Part shown: one piece after another, positions 8,770-17,098 of the stretch
Position numbering within the stretch: position 1 is the first letter of the stretch
Layout of the letters: every line of letters begins with the position of its first letter
The notes under the pieces: model-generated
Told to the model about the DNA's origin: nothing
The model's database searches: none
Seen by the model: the letters and a program-made list of their open reading frames with translations, nothing else
Origin: Nocardia sp. BMG111209
GTDB taxonomy: Bacteria > Actinomycetota > Actinomycetes > Mycobacteriales > Mycobacteriaceae
Assembly (NCBI RefSeq): GCF_000381925.1
Contig: NZ_KB907307.1
Coordinates: forward strand, 2,542,001-2,606,000
Reading direction: 5' to 3'
DNA length: 64,000 bases
Made by a program: the position numbers and the translations under genes

Positions 8770-9324
8770 GTGTCGGAGGTCCAGGTGGTGGGTCCCGGGG
8801 ACTGGCGGGTGTGGCGAGAATTGCGGCTGGCGGCGTTGGCGGAGGCGCCGGGTGTGTTCAGTGCGAAACTGTCGGAGTGGACCGGGCCCGGTGATACCGA
8901 AACCCGTTGGCGTGCATGGCTGACCGAGATCCCGTTCACGGTGATCGTGTGGTGGCAGGGGATCCCGGCGGGCATGGCCGGGGCCTTCTGCCCTGCCGCG
9001 GATCGGGTCGAGTTGGTGGCGATGTGGGTCGCGCCGGTCGCGCGCGGCCACGGTGTGGGTGACGCGGTGGTCGAGGCAGTTGTGCGGTGGGCCGGTGACC
9101 GGCGGGTCGGCCTGGTGGTCAACCGCGACAACCGGCCCGCGATCCGGCTGTACGAGCGTCACGGATTCGCCGACACGGACCTTCCCACCGACCACGTCGG
9201 CGAAAAACGGATGCTCCGACCACATGACGGAACTCGCTGTGCCACAGGCGTTTGCGCCCGGCACGGGCGACCCGACACCACCGGTGACCACTCGCTCGCG
9301 CCGGGCTTCACCGGTCCCCGATGA
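8770..9324 (+). CDS. GNAT-family N-acetyltransferase
   Basis: A GCN5-related acetyltransferase of 184 residues. The acetyl-CoA pyrophosphate-binding motif appears as ARGHGVGDAVVEAV near residue 95, after the central strand VELVAMWVAPV. The C-terminal strand-helix NRDNRPAIRLYERHGF is typical of the fold. The last 30 or so residues are a nonconserved Gly/Arg-rich tail. GTG 8770 is preceded by a GAGGGGG tract. The gene is divergent from the DinB-type gene. The acyl acceptor cannot be predicted. Confidence 0.85.
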   Translation: MSEVQVVGPGDWRVWRELRLAALAEAPGVFSAKLSEWTGPGDTETRWRAWLTEIPFTVIVWWQGIPAGMAGAFCPAADRVELVAMWVAPVARGHGVGDAVVEAVVRWAGDRRVGLVVNRDNRPAIRLYERHGFADTDLPTDHVGEKRMLRPHDGTRCATGVCARHGRPDTTGDHSLAPGFTGPR

Positions 9325-9349
9325 GATACCGGCCTCGGGATTAAGACAC

Positions 9350-9378
9350 TTGACTTAGCCCCTTTCGGGTGTTGTGAT
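9350..9378 (+). promoter_or_regulatory. Possible promoter of the broken TetR gene
   Basis: TTGACT at 9350-9355 and TGTGAT at 9373-9378 are 17 bp apart and end seven bases before the GTG of the TetR remnant. Transcription would then start almost at the start codon, giving a leaderless message. Inference from spacing only. Confidence 0.35.
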
Positions 9379-9384
9379 CGACGT

Positions 9385-9645
9385 GTGGATGCGCCGAAGT
9401 CGATGAAGGAACAGGTCGTGCCGACCGCGGAGCGTTTGTTCGCCCGGCACGGTGTCGACGGGGTGTGGTTACGTCGGATCGCATCCTGCACTTCGGCGCC
9501 GACCGTGAGCAGGCACTCGCGAACAGCCGCCCGGTGCTGCCCGAGACCGCCGGGCTCACCCACGGCATGGTCGGGTTCCTGCGGGGATCCGCGCCCGCGT
9601 GGTCGGGCAACCTCGACGGTCTCGATCTGCCCTGCGTTTCCCTGA
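9385..9645 (+). pseudogene. Remnant of a TetR-type regulator gene
   Basis: The first 30 codons read like the start of a TetR DNA-binding domain, with ERLFARHGVDGVWLRRI at residues 15-31. The helix-turn-helix itself is missing, and the frame continues into an arginine/proline-rich shadow. A second frame from about 9465 (ILHFGADREQALANS) may be part of the lost middle of the protein. Together they suggest an internal deletion with a frameshift. The intact gene would have controlled the SDR gene 40 bp downstream. Confidence 0.45.
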
Positions 9646-9685
9646 CGCCCATCAGTCGGCGTCCCCCCTCCGGAAAGGATTGTTC

Positions 9686-10495
9686 ATGGAGATCTCCCAC
9701 GACACGGTCGCCGTCATCACCGGCGGCGCCAGCGGCATCGGACGCGCGACCGTGCACTCACTCGCTCGGCGTGGCGCGCGCGTCGTGGTCGCCGACATCG
9801 ACAGCTCGGGCGCCGAAGCGGTGGCCGCGGAGGTCACCGCCGCGGGCGGGCAGGCCGCGGGTGTGCGCTGCGATGTGTCGGCGGCGACCGCCTTCGACGA
9901 GCTGCGCACGTTCACGCTGGACCGGTTCGGCCGCGTCGACGTGGTGATGAACAATGTCGGTGTCCTCACCCGTGGCCGGCCGGAGTACCTGCCCGTGGCC
10001 GAGTGGCAGCGGATCATCGACATCAACCTGATGTCGGTCGTACGCAGCAATGACGTCTTCCTGCCGCGGCTGATCGAGCAGGGGCACGGGCACATCGTCA
10101 ATACCGCGTCGTTCGCCGGGTTGTTCACCTACGCCTACGACCGGCTGCCCTACGCCGCGACCAAGGCCGCGATCGTGCAGATCTCCGAAGGGCTGCGGCT
10201 GTATCTGCAGCCGCAGGGCATCGGTGTCACCCTGCTGTGCCCGGGACCGGTGAAGACCAACATCATGGCCTCCCGCCCCCGCAGCTTCGGACCCGACGTA
10301 CAAACCCGTGGTCCCGGAACGCAATTCCCGGTGCTGGAACCCGACGTTGTCGGCGAACAGGTCGCCGAGGCCATCCGCACCGACACGTTCATGCTCTACA
10401 CCCACGACAACGTCCGCGACGTACTCGTCGAACGCGCGTCCGACTGGAACGCCTTCATCGAAAGCCGGACCGAGCAGATCGCCACCCAGCCCTGA
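9686..10495 (+). CDS. Short-chain dehydrogenase/reductase
   Basis: A classical SDR of 269 residues using NAD(H) or NADP(H). The cofactor loop is TGGASGIG at residues 12-19, the structural NAG motif appears as NNVG, and the catalytic Ser-Tyr-Lys set is in NTASFAG and YAATKAA. ATG 9686 is chosen because GGAAAGGA ends six bases upstream. The C-terminal 40 residues extend past the core fold. The only neighbour on its strand is the TetR remnant, so the gene may have lost its repressor. Substrate not predictable. Confidence 0.88.
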   Translation: MEISHDTVAVITGGASGIGRATVHSLARRGARVVVADIDSSGAEAVAAEVTAAGGQAAGVRCDVSAATAFDELRTFTLDRFGRVDVVMNNVGVLTRGRPEYLPVAEWQRIIDINLMSVVRSNDVFLPRLIEQGHGHIVNTASFAGLFTYAYDRLPYAATKAAIVQISEGLRLYLQPQGIGVTLLCPGPVKTNIMASRPRSFGPDVQTRGPGTQFPVLEPDVVGEQVAEAIRTDTFMLYTHDNVRDVLVERASDWNAFIESRTEQIATQP

Positions 10496-11054
10496 TCGAT
10501 CGAGGCACACCGGGCAGGCCGATTACGGCACTCGCCGCAAGGTCGAGCGCACACCGCCGGCGCCTCACACTGGATCGGCGGCCGGCCCGGCCCGCGGAAA
10601 TCCGGCATCGCAGCGGACTGAATCACGTATCAGCATTATTGTGAAACGGGCCATGTCCTTATTGATCGCCCCCTTCGCCACAGCGACACCGCCAGGCCAC
10701 GCCAATAGTCGTTACACGGCAGCGCACACCGGCGCGAAAGCGCACGGAACCAGGAAAGACCGGTAATCCGCAGGGGCACAACAATTTTCGCTGATCGATT
10801 TCGGGACCTGGATCAACCGCATCGACCGGATATCGCAGCACAATCGACACAGCAGGAGCGTAGGAACGCTACCGAGTTGTGGATCGGCCCCGACCCGGTC
10901 GACAGCATTTATGAACCGTCACCGACTCGATACTTCGCAGGGTCGAATACATTTCGATCGCAGTATCGTGATATGCGACGCGGCACGAACATTCGAGCAC
11001 CGGATACGCCCCACCGTATCGGGCCACCATCATCGGCTGCATCGAGGAGCGCCC
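10496..11054. other. Intergenic region without a recognised gene
   Basis: This 559-base gap precedes the secreted esterase gene. Frames open across it give Arg/Pro-rich translations with no family resemblance. I see no clear terminator, RNA or mobile-element end; the part after 10780 is locally less GC-rich, as expected for a promoter region. Confidence 0.5.
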
Positions 11055-12590
11055 ATGAGCCCCGATCACGGAATGGTCGGAAGACCGGAATCCATTGCGG
11101 CGCGCTCCGATTCATCCGACACCGAGCGTTCGGCGATCACATGGGGCCGCACGGCCCAGCACGCGATAGCCGGTTCGCCGGACAGGGCGCGTGAACCGCA
11201 GCGCGCGGTTCTGGTGCGCAGGCGTGTCAGCGGTGCGCACCGTAAGGCGAAACGCGCAGGCGGCGACGCGATCTCCCGGATGGTGGTGGAGGCGGCCGTC
11301 CTGTTGACGGCCTTCGGCGCGACCTCGGCGCCGTTGGCGACCGGCGCCGAGCCGGTGGCCACCAACTCGACCGGGCAGCAGATCGATACGGAACCGGCGA
11401 TACCGGCCGGCGAATCACCCGAAGCCGGACCGGCACCCGGTCCGCCCACCGGTCGTGCCGAAATCCGAGCGGAGTCGGAATTACGTTCGGCGACAGAATC
11501 TTCGGTAGCCGGAGCCGGATCATCGCAGACGGAGTCGCCGCCGACCGGGGCAGGGTTGTCCGCCACGTCGGCGATGCGATGGGCGGCAGCCATCGCGAAC
11601 GGATCGGCGGCGGACGCCGAGTCCCCCGGCGACGGGCAGCCACCGGCACTGGACCCGGACATCGACCGGACCGAACTCGTCGGCGTGGAACACCGCAGCC
11701 CACGATGGGATCGCCTGCTGGTGGCCTCGGCATCGATGCACCGCATCGTCCCCGTCGACATCCTCCACGGCAGCTCCGCCGGCACCCCCAGACCCACCCT
11801 CTACCTGCTCGACGGAGTCGACGGCGAACCCACCTCCGGCTGGCTCACCAAGGGCGGCGCGGAACGATACTTCGGCGACAAACCGGTGGACGTGGTGCTC
11901 ACCAGCGGCGGCGTCGGCAGCATGTACAGCGACTGGGACAACGACGACCCTGTACTCGGGCTCAACCGCTGGGAGACCTTCCTCGTCGACGAACTCCCCC
12001 CGATCGCGGAAACCTACCTCGGCTCCGACGGCCGACGCGCCATCGCCGGAGTATCCATGGGCGCGCAAGGTGCCATGATGCTCGCCCAACGACACCCCGG
12101 CTTCTACCACGCGGTCTCGGGCATCAGCGGCTGCTACTCCACCTCCGACCAACTCGGCCGCACGGTAACCCAGCTCACCGTCGCCTCCCGCGGCGGCGAC
12201 CCCGACAACCTCTGGGGCCCACCCACCTCACCGGAATGGGTGGCACACGACACCTACCTCGGAGCCGACAAACTACGCGGCACCACCATCCACCTCTCGG
12301 TCGGCACCGGCATACCCAGCCTGCCCGACCTCACAGCCGTCGCCGCCGCCCCGGACCCCGCCGCCGCACTACGCCTCGTCGGCGGAGGCGCCGCCCTCGA
12401 AGCCGGCGCCCGCGAATGCACACTGCGCTTCGCCGCACGACTGACCGCACTGCACATCCCCTACACCATCGACTACCAACCCGCCGGCACCCACTCCTGG
12501 CCCGACTTCACCAACCAACTACCCGCCACCTGGACAGCCATCTCCCGATCATTCGACACCTCCGGACCGGATCCCGCAGACGATATGTGA
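11055..12590 (+). CDS. Antigen-85-like secreted esterase with long N-terminal extension
   Basis: The C-terminal part (from about residue 200 of 511) is an alpha/beta-hydrolase of the antigen 85/esterase D type: TLYLLDGV with the oxyanion strand, the nucleophile Ser in GVSMGAQG, and the catalytic His in GTHSWPDF. Mycolyltransferases of this family attach mycolates to arabinogalactan or trehalose. A basic region and a hydrophobic stretch (about residues 75-98) look like an unusually internal signal or anchor. About 100 Pro/Glu/Ser/Ala-rich residues then precede the enzyme. ATG 11055 has GAGGAG five bases upstream, which supports this start. Confidence 0.85.
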   Translation: MSPDHGMVGRPESIAARSDSSDTERSAITWGRTAQHAIAGSPDRAREPQRAVLVRRRVSGAHRKAKRAGGDAISRMVVEAAVLLTAFGATSAPLATGAEPVATNSTGQQIDTEPAIPAGESPEAGPAPGPPTGRAEIRAESELRSATESSVAGAGSSQTESPPTGAGLSATSAMRWAAAIANGSAADAESPGDGQPPALDPDIDRTELVGVEHRSPRWDRLLVASASMHRIVPVDILHGSSAGTPRPTLYLLDGVDGEPTSGWLTKGGAERYFGDKPVDVVLTSGGVGSMYSDWDNDDPVLGLNRWETFLVDELPPIAETYLGSDGRRAIAGVSMGAQGAMMLAQRHPGFYHAVSGISGCYSTSDQLGRTVTQLTVASRGGDPDNLWGPPTSPEWVAHDTYLGADKLRGTTIHLSVGTGIPSLPDLTAVAAAPDPAAALRLVGGGAALEAGARECTLRFAARLTALHIPYTIDYQPAGTHSWPDFTNQLPATWTAISRSFDTSGPDPADDM

Positions 12591-12711
12591 CCGAGCATGA
12601 ACGGATGCCATCGCCGTCCGGTTGATCGCCGAACTCGACCGAGTGCCGTCGGCCGTGGCCGCGTTCGACCACATCCTGCTGACCGTCCACGAACGAATCC
12701 CTCGAACCTGA
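12587..12711 (+). pseudogene. Possible frameshifted ORF coupled to the esterase gene
   Basis: A GTG overlaps the esterase stop (GTGA) and opens VTEHER before stopping after 12 codons. The next frame continues in credible coding style, with AVRLIAELDRVPSAV and then AAFDHILLTVHERIP, to a stop at 12711. One frameshift near 12605 would join them into a roughly 41-residue product. I do not recognise it. It may be the remains of a short downstream partner of the esterase. Confidence 0.3.
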
Positions 12712-12898
12712 CCCTGGAATCCGGATCGGTGACCGGGGGGGCACAACCGGCCGTGTCATCCGCCGCCGCTGCGGCGGCGCGGGCTGCGGTCAACCCGTCG
12801 TGACGACGATGTGACGACCGCACCACCCGGCGGAGTCGGCCGCCACCGGGCCGGGACCGTGCCCGTTTCATCCGATCCGCTACGGGTAGCTGACGATC

Positions 12899-13618
12899 AT
12901 GGTCGTCTCCGATGTGGACAGCGCTGCCGCCACGATCGCCTCGGTCGTGGTCGTGGTGCCGGTGCGCAACGAGCAGCGGCTGCTGGCGCCGTGCCTGGCC
13001 GCCCTGCGCGACAGCGCCGAGCAGGTGCCGGTCCCGGTGCGGATTCAGGTGGTCCTCGATGCCTGCACGGACCGGTCGGCGCGGGTGGCCGACGCCGCCG
13101 GCGCGGAGGTGGTGCACATCGATGAACGCAATGTCGGCGCGGCCCGCGCGGCGGGATTCGCCGCCGCCGGCGCCGGTTGTGACGCGCGGACCTGGTTCGC
13201 CACCACCGACGCCGATTCCCGGGTCGACCGGTTCTGGTTGACGCGGCAACTGCACTACGCGCGGGCCGGGATGCGGCTGGTCGTCGGCGTCGTCACGGTC
13301 TCGGACTGGGAACAGCATCCGCCCGAGGTGCGCCGCCGCTACGAGGCCGGATACCGTACCGTGGCCCGGACCACCCGGATCCACGGCGCCAGCCTCGGCT
13401 TCGGAGCCGACATCTATTGGCGAGCAGGCGGATTCGCGAAGATTGCCACCGGCGAGGACGTGGACCTGGTACGCCGCATCCGGGCCGCCGGCGCACGGGT
13501 GGCCTGGGCCGAGGACGTGGTGGCCGTGACCTCCGCGCGCCAGGACGGCCGCGCACCGGAGGGTTTCGCCGCACATCTGCGCAACCTCGCGCCGAGCCCG
13601 GAAGCCGGCCATGTCTGA
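12899..13618 (+). CDS. Family 2 glycosyltransferase
   Basis: A GT-A-fold glycosyltransferase of 239 residues. The nucleotide-sugar-binding start VVVVVPVRNEQRLL is at about 17-30, and the metal-binding acidic motif is TTDADSRV. A later GEDVDLVRRI matches the ED acceptor-site motif. It lacks membrane helices, so it acts in the cytoplasm or loosely at the membrane. It is the first gene of a four-gene run in which all junctions overlap by four to eight bases. The partners (acyl-CoA-dehydrogenase-like, PIG-L deacetylase, methyltransferase) suggest it builds or extends a modified amino-sugar glycan. Confidence 0.88.
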   Translation: MVVSDVDSAAATIASVVVVVPVRNEQRLLAPCLAALRDSAEQVPVPVRIQVVLDACTDRSARVADAAGAEVVHIDERNVGAARAAGFAAAGAGCDARTWFATTDADSRVDRFWLTRQLHYARAGMRLVVGVVTVSDWEQHPPEVRRRYEAGYRTVARTTRIHGASLGFGADIYWRAGGFAKIATGEDVDLVRRIRAAGARVAWAEDVVAVTSARQDGRAPEGFAAHLRNLAPSPEAGHV

Positions 13619-14591
13619 CGGCGGCGGCAGCTTCGACGTACCCGGGCGGCTACGGGAACTCTCGCGTTCCGGCGCGCTGGAATTGCCCGTACCCGGCGCC
13701 GGGCACACCCTGGCGCGGTTCCGGGCACTCGCGGCGTTCGGCGCGGAGGACACCGTGCTGGGCCGGCTGGTGGAAGCGCACACCGATGCCGCCGCGATCC
13801 TGCACGAACTCGGCGGTGCCGCAACGGTTCCCGGTCAGCTGTGGGGAGTGTGGGCGGCCGAACCGCCGGATCCGGTGCTGCACGCCCGCCACACCTCGTC
13901 GGGCTGGGTGCTCGAGGGCCGGAAACTGTGGTGCTCGGGTGCGCACCTGTGCACTCACGCGCTGGTCACCGCGCGGACCGGCACGGATCGGCGGCTGTTC
14001 GCGATACCGCTGGCGCAGCCCGCGACCACCCCGGTGCCGGACAGCTGGCCCGCAGTGGGTATGCGCGATTCCGATTCCGGCGCAGTAGATTTCGACCATG
14101 CGCGCGCGGAGCCGATCGGCGCTCCCGGCGCCTACCTGACCCGCCCCGGGTTCTGGCACGGCGCCGTGGGTGTCGCGGCCAGCTGGTACGGCAGCGCCTG
14201 CGCGGCCGCCCGGCCCCTGCACGCCTACGCGGCGTCCGGCCACGCCGACGAGCACGCGCTGGCACACCTCGGCGCGATCGCCACCGTGTTGCGGGCCGCC
14301 CGCGACGGCCTCGCGCGCGCCGCGGCCGAGATCGACGACGACCCGGCCGGCGATCCGGCGACCGCCCGGATCCGCGCACGTCTCGTGCGGGCCGTGGTCG
14401 AGCAGGCCGTGACGACCACCCTGGATCGGGTCGGACGCGCGCTCGGCGCCACCCCGCTGTGCGCGGACGCGGCCCATGCGCGACGCGTCGCCGACCTGAC
14501 CGTTTACGTACGCCAGAGCCACGCCGAGGCCGACCTGGCCGGCCTCGGCCGCGACCTCGCCGCAACGGATCCCGTACGGCCGGACCTGTGA
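13611..14591 (+). CDS. Acyl-CoA-dehydrogenase-like protein
   Basis: The 326-residue protein has the middle-domain and C-terminal helical features of acyl-CoA dehydrogenases: LEGRKLWCSGAHLCTHALV resembles the usual G-x-K-x-x-x-S-G segment, followed by a beta-domain and a long helical bundle. It is shorter than typical members (about 380 residues), and the N-terminal helical domain is reduced. The C-terminal FAD/adenine signature is weak, so it may be a diverged flavoenzyme. It overlaps the glycosyltransferase gene by eight bases and the deacetylase gene by four. A role in making or modifying an acyl substituent of the operon product is plausible. Confidence 0.7.
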   Translation: MSDGGGSFDVPGRLRELSRSGALELPVPGAGHTLARFRALAAFGAEDTVLGRLVEAHTDAAAILHELGGAATVPGQLWGVWAAEPPDPVLHARHTSSGWVLEGRKLWCSGAHLCTHALVTARTGTDRRLFAIPLAQPATTPVPDSWPAVGMRDSDSGAVDFDHARAEPIGAPGAYLTRPGFWHGAVGVAASWYGSACAAARPLHAYAASGHADEHALAHLGAIATVLRAARDGLARAAAEIDDDPAGDPATARIRARLVRAVVEQAVTTTLDRVGRALGATPLCADAAHARRVADLTVYVRQSHAEADLAGLGRDLAATDPVRPDL

Positions 14592-15325
14592 TCGACATAC
14601 ATGCCCCCGGACCGGCCGACGCCGTATGGACCGAGTGGCGGAATCACTGTCCGCCCTTGCCGATTCGGGACTGGCGACGGCTGCTCGTGGTCGCCGCTCA
14701 TCCCGACGATGAAATACTCGGCGCGGGCGGCCTGCTCGCCGCCGCGGCCGCCGCGGCGATGGTGGTCACCGTGGTCGTCGCCACCGACGGCGAGGCATCC
14801 CATCCAGGTTCTCCCACCCACGACCCGTCCCGGCTGGCGGCCCTGCGGGCCGAGGAATCACGCCGCGCCGCAATCGAACTCGGCCTCGCCGCCCCGATCC
14901 GGCTCGGCCTGCCCGACGGCCGGCTCGCCGCACACGAGACCCGACTGACCGAGGACCTGCACGCCCTGCTCACCGACGGGCCCACCTCCGGCCTGCGCTG
15001 CGTCGCCCCCTGGCGGCACGACGGCCATCCCGACCACGAGGCCGCCGGCCGGGCAGCGGCCGCCGTCTGCGCCGCCACCGGCACCCGGCTGCTGGAATAC
15101 CCGGTCTGGATGTGGCAGTGGGCCCACCCGGACCACCCCCGGCTGCGGACCACCGACCCGGCCGCACTGTCCCTACCGGCCGCCGCGCTGGCCGCGAAAC
15201 ACCGTGCACTGCATTGCTTCCCCAGCCAGACCCGGCCCCTGTCCGACCATCCCGCCGACGCGCCGATCCTCCCGGAACACATCGTGGCCCGGTTCACCGG
15301 CCCGACCGAGATCTACTTCCGATGA
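14588..15325 (+). CDS. PIG-L/LmbE-family zinc deacetylase
   Basis: PIG-L enzymes remove N-acetyl groups from GlcNAc-containing substrates using zinc. The metal site is complete: AHPDDE at about residues 37-42 provides His, Asp and Asp, and HDGHPDHEAAG provides the third ligand region. The 245-residue length is normal. GTG 14588 overlaps the preceding stop by four bases (GTGA), and the end overlaps the methyltransferase start by four bases. In mycothiol and LPS pathways related proteins deacetylate an amino sugar before it is acylated. Here it fits the same logic with the neighbouring glycosyltransferase and acyl-modifying enzyme. Confidence 0.9.
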   Translation: MIDIHAPGPADAVWTEWRNHCPPLPIRDWRRLLVVAAHPDDEILGAGGLLAAAAAAAMVVTVVVATDGEASHPGSPTHDPSRLAALRAEESRRAAIELGLAAPIRLGLPDGRLAAHETRLTEDLHALLTDGPTSGLRCVAPWRHDGHPDHEAAGRAAAAVCAATGTRLLEYPVWMWQWAHPDHPRLRTTDPAALSLPAAALAAKHRALHCFPSQTRPLSDHPADAPILPEHIVARFTGPTEIYFR

Positions 15326-15954
15326 CACCCGGCCGGATGCCGTACGAGTATTTCCAGGAGATGTACGCGCGCGACCGCGATCCCTGGAAATTCGCCACGC
15401 GCTGGTACGAGGAGCGCAAACGCGCGCTCGCCCTCGCCGCACTACCGCAGCGTCGTTACCGCTGCGCCTTCGAACCGGGTTGCGGCATAGGCATTCTCAC
15501 CCAGGAGCTGCTCCCCCGCTGCGACCGGATCATCGCCACCGACATCGCCGACGCGGCACTGCGCACCGCCACCGAACGGCTCACCCGCGACCGGCAACCC
15601 GGTAGCGGCACAGTGGAATTGCGGCAGTGGGCGCTCGGAGACGACTGGCCCGCAACACAATTCGATCTCATCGTACTCAGCGAGGTCTGCTACTACCTCG
15701 ACACCGACGGCCTGCACACGGCCGTCGACGCCGCCGTCGCACACCTCGACCGCGACGGCACCCTGGTGTGTGTGCACTGGCGCCACCCGGTCCCCGAATA
15801 TCCACTCACCGGCGATCGGGTACACGCCCTCATCGCCGCACACCCGGGACTGACACCGATGGCACGCTACCGCGACGACGATTTCCTCCTCGACGTATAC
15901 ACCCCCGCGCAGACCGGGCGGCGCTCCGTCGCGGAGCACGAAGGTCTGGTGTGA
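15322..15954 (+). CDS. SAM-dependent methyltransferase, NodS-like
   Basis: A class I SAM-dependent methyltransferase of 210 residues. The N-terminal segment YFQEMYARDRDPWKFATRWYE is the lead-in of the NodS-like group, followed by motif I EPGCGIG (about residues 50-56). Motif II (ATDIADAAL) and the LSEVCYYL stretch come next. NodS proteins N-methylate the deacetylated sugar of lipochitooligosaccharides. Placed right after a PIG-L deacetylase, this protein probably methylates the freed amine. The start overlaps the preceding stop (ATGA). Confidence 0.88.
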   Translation: MTPGRMPYEYFQEMYARDRDPWKFATRWYEERKRALALAALPQRRYRCAFEPGCGIGILTQELLPRCDRIIATDIADAALRTATERLTRDRQPGSGTVELRQWALGDDWPATQFDLIVLSEVCYYLDTDGLHTAVDAAVAHLDRDGTLVCVHWRHPVPEYPLTGDRVHALIAAHPGLTPMARYRDDDFLLDVYTPAQTGRRSVAEHEGLV

Positions 15955-16006
15955 GCAGCGCAATCATCTTCGCCCCCGGTCGAAATGCCGGTGGGCGATC
16001 GAGGGG

Positions 16007-16150
16007 TCAGGAGAGTCTGCCGCCGGCGACCCGTTTCGTCACCGCGGGGGCAACCAGCCCGCCTGCGACGATACCGGCGCCGACAGCGGCCACCAGCGGC
16101 ACGCTACTCACCAGACCGGCGACGAACAGGATCAGACCGACGAGCAGCAT
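16007..16150 (-). CDS. Small membrane protein
   Basis: A 47-residue peptide made almost entirely of two hydrophobic segments (MLLVGLILFVAGLVSSV and VAAVGAGIVAGGLVAP) and a short basic tail. ATG 16150 has GGAAGG about ten bases upstream; the frame extends to 16198 without better support. It stands alone between a methyltransferase gene and a TetR gene. Function unknown; a small inner-membrane protein with two helices is all that can be said. Confidence 0.5.
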   Translation of the reverse strand: MLLVGLILFVAGLVSSVPLVAAVGAGIVAGGLVAPAVTKRVAGGRLS

Positions 16151-16254
16151 GCAGACAATCCCTTCCGGAAAATGGCCGTGGCGGTCGGCGTCGATCACGC
16201 CGATATTCCCGGGTACCAGTCGCAGCGCCGGCTAAACCTCGGCACGTCCGCCGA

Positions 16255-16860
16255 CTACGGCGTCCGGCCGTCCCGGAGTCCGTGCATCACGGAAGGGGCG
16301 GCGAATCGTCTCACCAGGTCGTATTCGGCCTGTTTGTCCTTGAGCGGCCAATACCACAGGGAGAATGTGATGCGGAACAGCCATTGCGCGGCCACCGGGT
16401 CGTCGCGGCCGATCATCTCCGTCGCGATCCTGGTCACCAGCGGGGAGTCGCTCACGAAGCCGGAGTCCCGGCCGGGCCGGACATCTCCCATGATCAGTTG
16501 CCCGAGCGGTTCGGCGCGCATGTGCTCCAGGCCCACCAGGACCGCGGCCACCACGCGTTCGGTTCCCTCGAGACCTTCGAGCGCCTGGTGGATGGATTGG
16601 ACGATGCGTTCGGAGAACCGATCTATCAGGGATTCCAGAATGACCGCTTTACCGCCGGCCCGGCGGTAGACGGTGGCGGGCGAGCAGTGCAACGCGGCGG
16701 CGAGGGCATCGATGGTGAACGCTTCGAACCCGTTGCGCGAGACCAGTTCCGATGCTGCCGAAAGTATTCGCTCGCGCATTTCCGTGCCGCGGTCGACTCC
16801 GGAAAGCCAGTCGCCACTTCTCACCGCAGATCGTTCCTCGATACGCCGGACGGAGGTCAT
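16255..16860 (-). CDS. TetR-family transcriptional regulator
   Basis: A 201-residue TetR repressor. The DNA-binding domain is clear: RERILSAASELVSRNGFEAF followed by the helix-turn-helix DALAAALHCSPATVYRRAG (about residues 50-70). A helical ligand-binding domain makes up the rest. It is divergent from the SDR at 17099 across 238 bp that contain a GAGACA/TGTCTC inverted repeat, so it probably regulates that gene and itself. Its ligand is unknown. The N-terminal 25 residues before the HTH are poorly conserved. Confidence 0.88.
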   Translation of the reverse strand: MTSVRRIEERSAVRSGDWLSGVDRGTEMRERILSAASELVSRNGFEAFTIDALAAALHCSPATVYRRAGGKAVILESLIDRFSERIVQSIHQALEGLEGTERVVAAVLVGLEHMRAEPLGQLIMGDVRPGRDSGFVSDSPLVTRIATEMIGRDDPVAAQWLFRITFSLWYWPLKDKQAEYDLVRRFAAPSVMHGLRDGRTP

Positions 16861-16878
16861 ATTCGTTCTCTCATGTGC

Positions 16879-16902
16879 GAGACAGGATATCGCTCGTGTC
16901 TC
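16879..16902. promoter_or_regulatory. Inverted repeat, candidate TetR operator
   Basis: GAGACA at 16879-16884 and TGTCTC at 16897-16902 form a perfect six-base inverted repeat with a 12-base centre. It lies 19 bp upstream of the TetR start, in the divergent intergenic region, where an autoregulatory operator is expected. Confidence 0.45.
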
Positions 16903-17098
16903 ACGGCTATGCGCTGGTCCGGATCATCGGCGGCGCGAACGACCGTTGTGCGCCGGCGACGACGGTTTCGCAACTTCCCGGCGGGGCGTTGACCACCCGG
17001 CCGCGGCGCTTGCAGCCTGGAGTGATGACGCCGTCGACACCTCCGCGCATATGTCGCACAATCCCTTGTCGCGCTTCGGATCTGCCGGGGGTGCGGTG

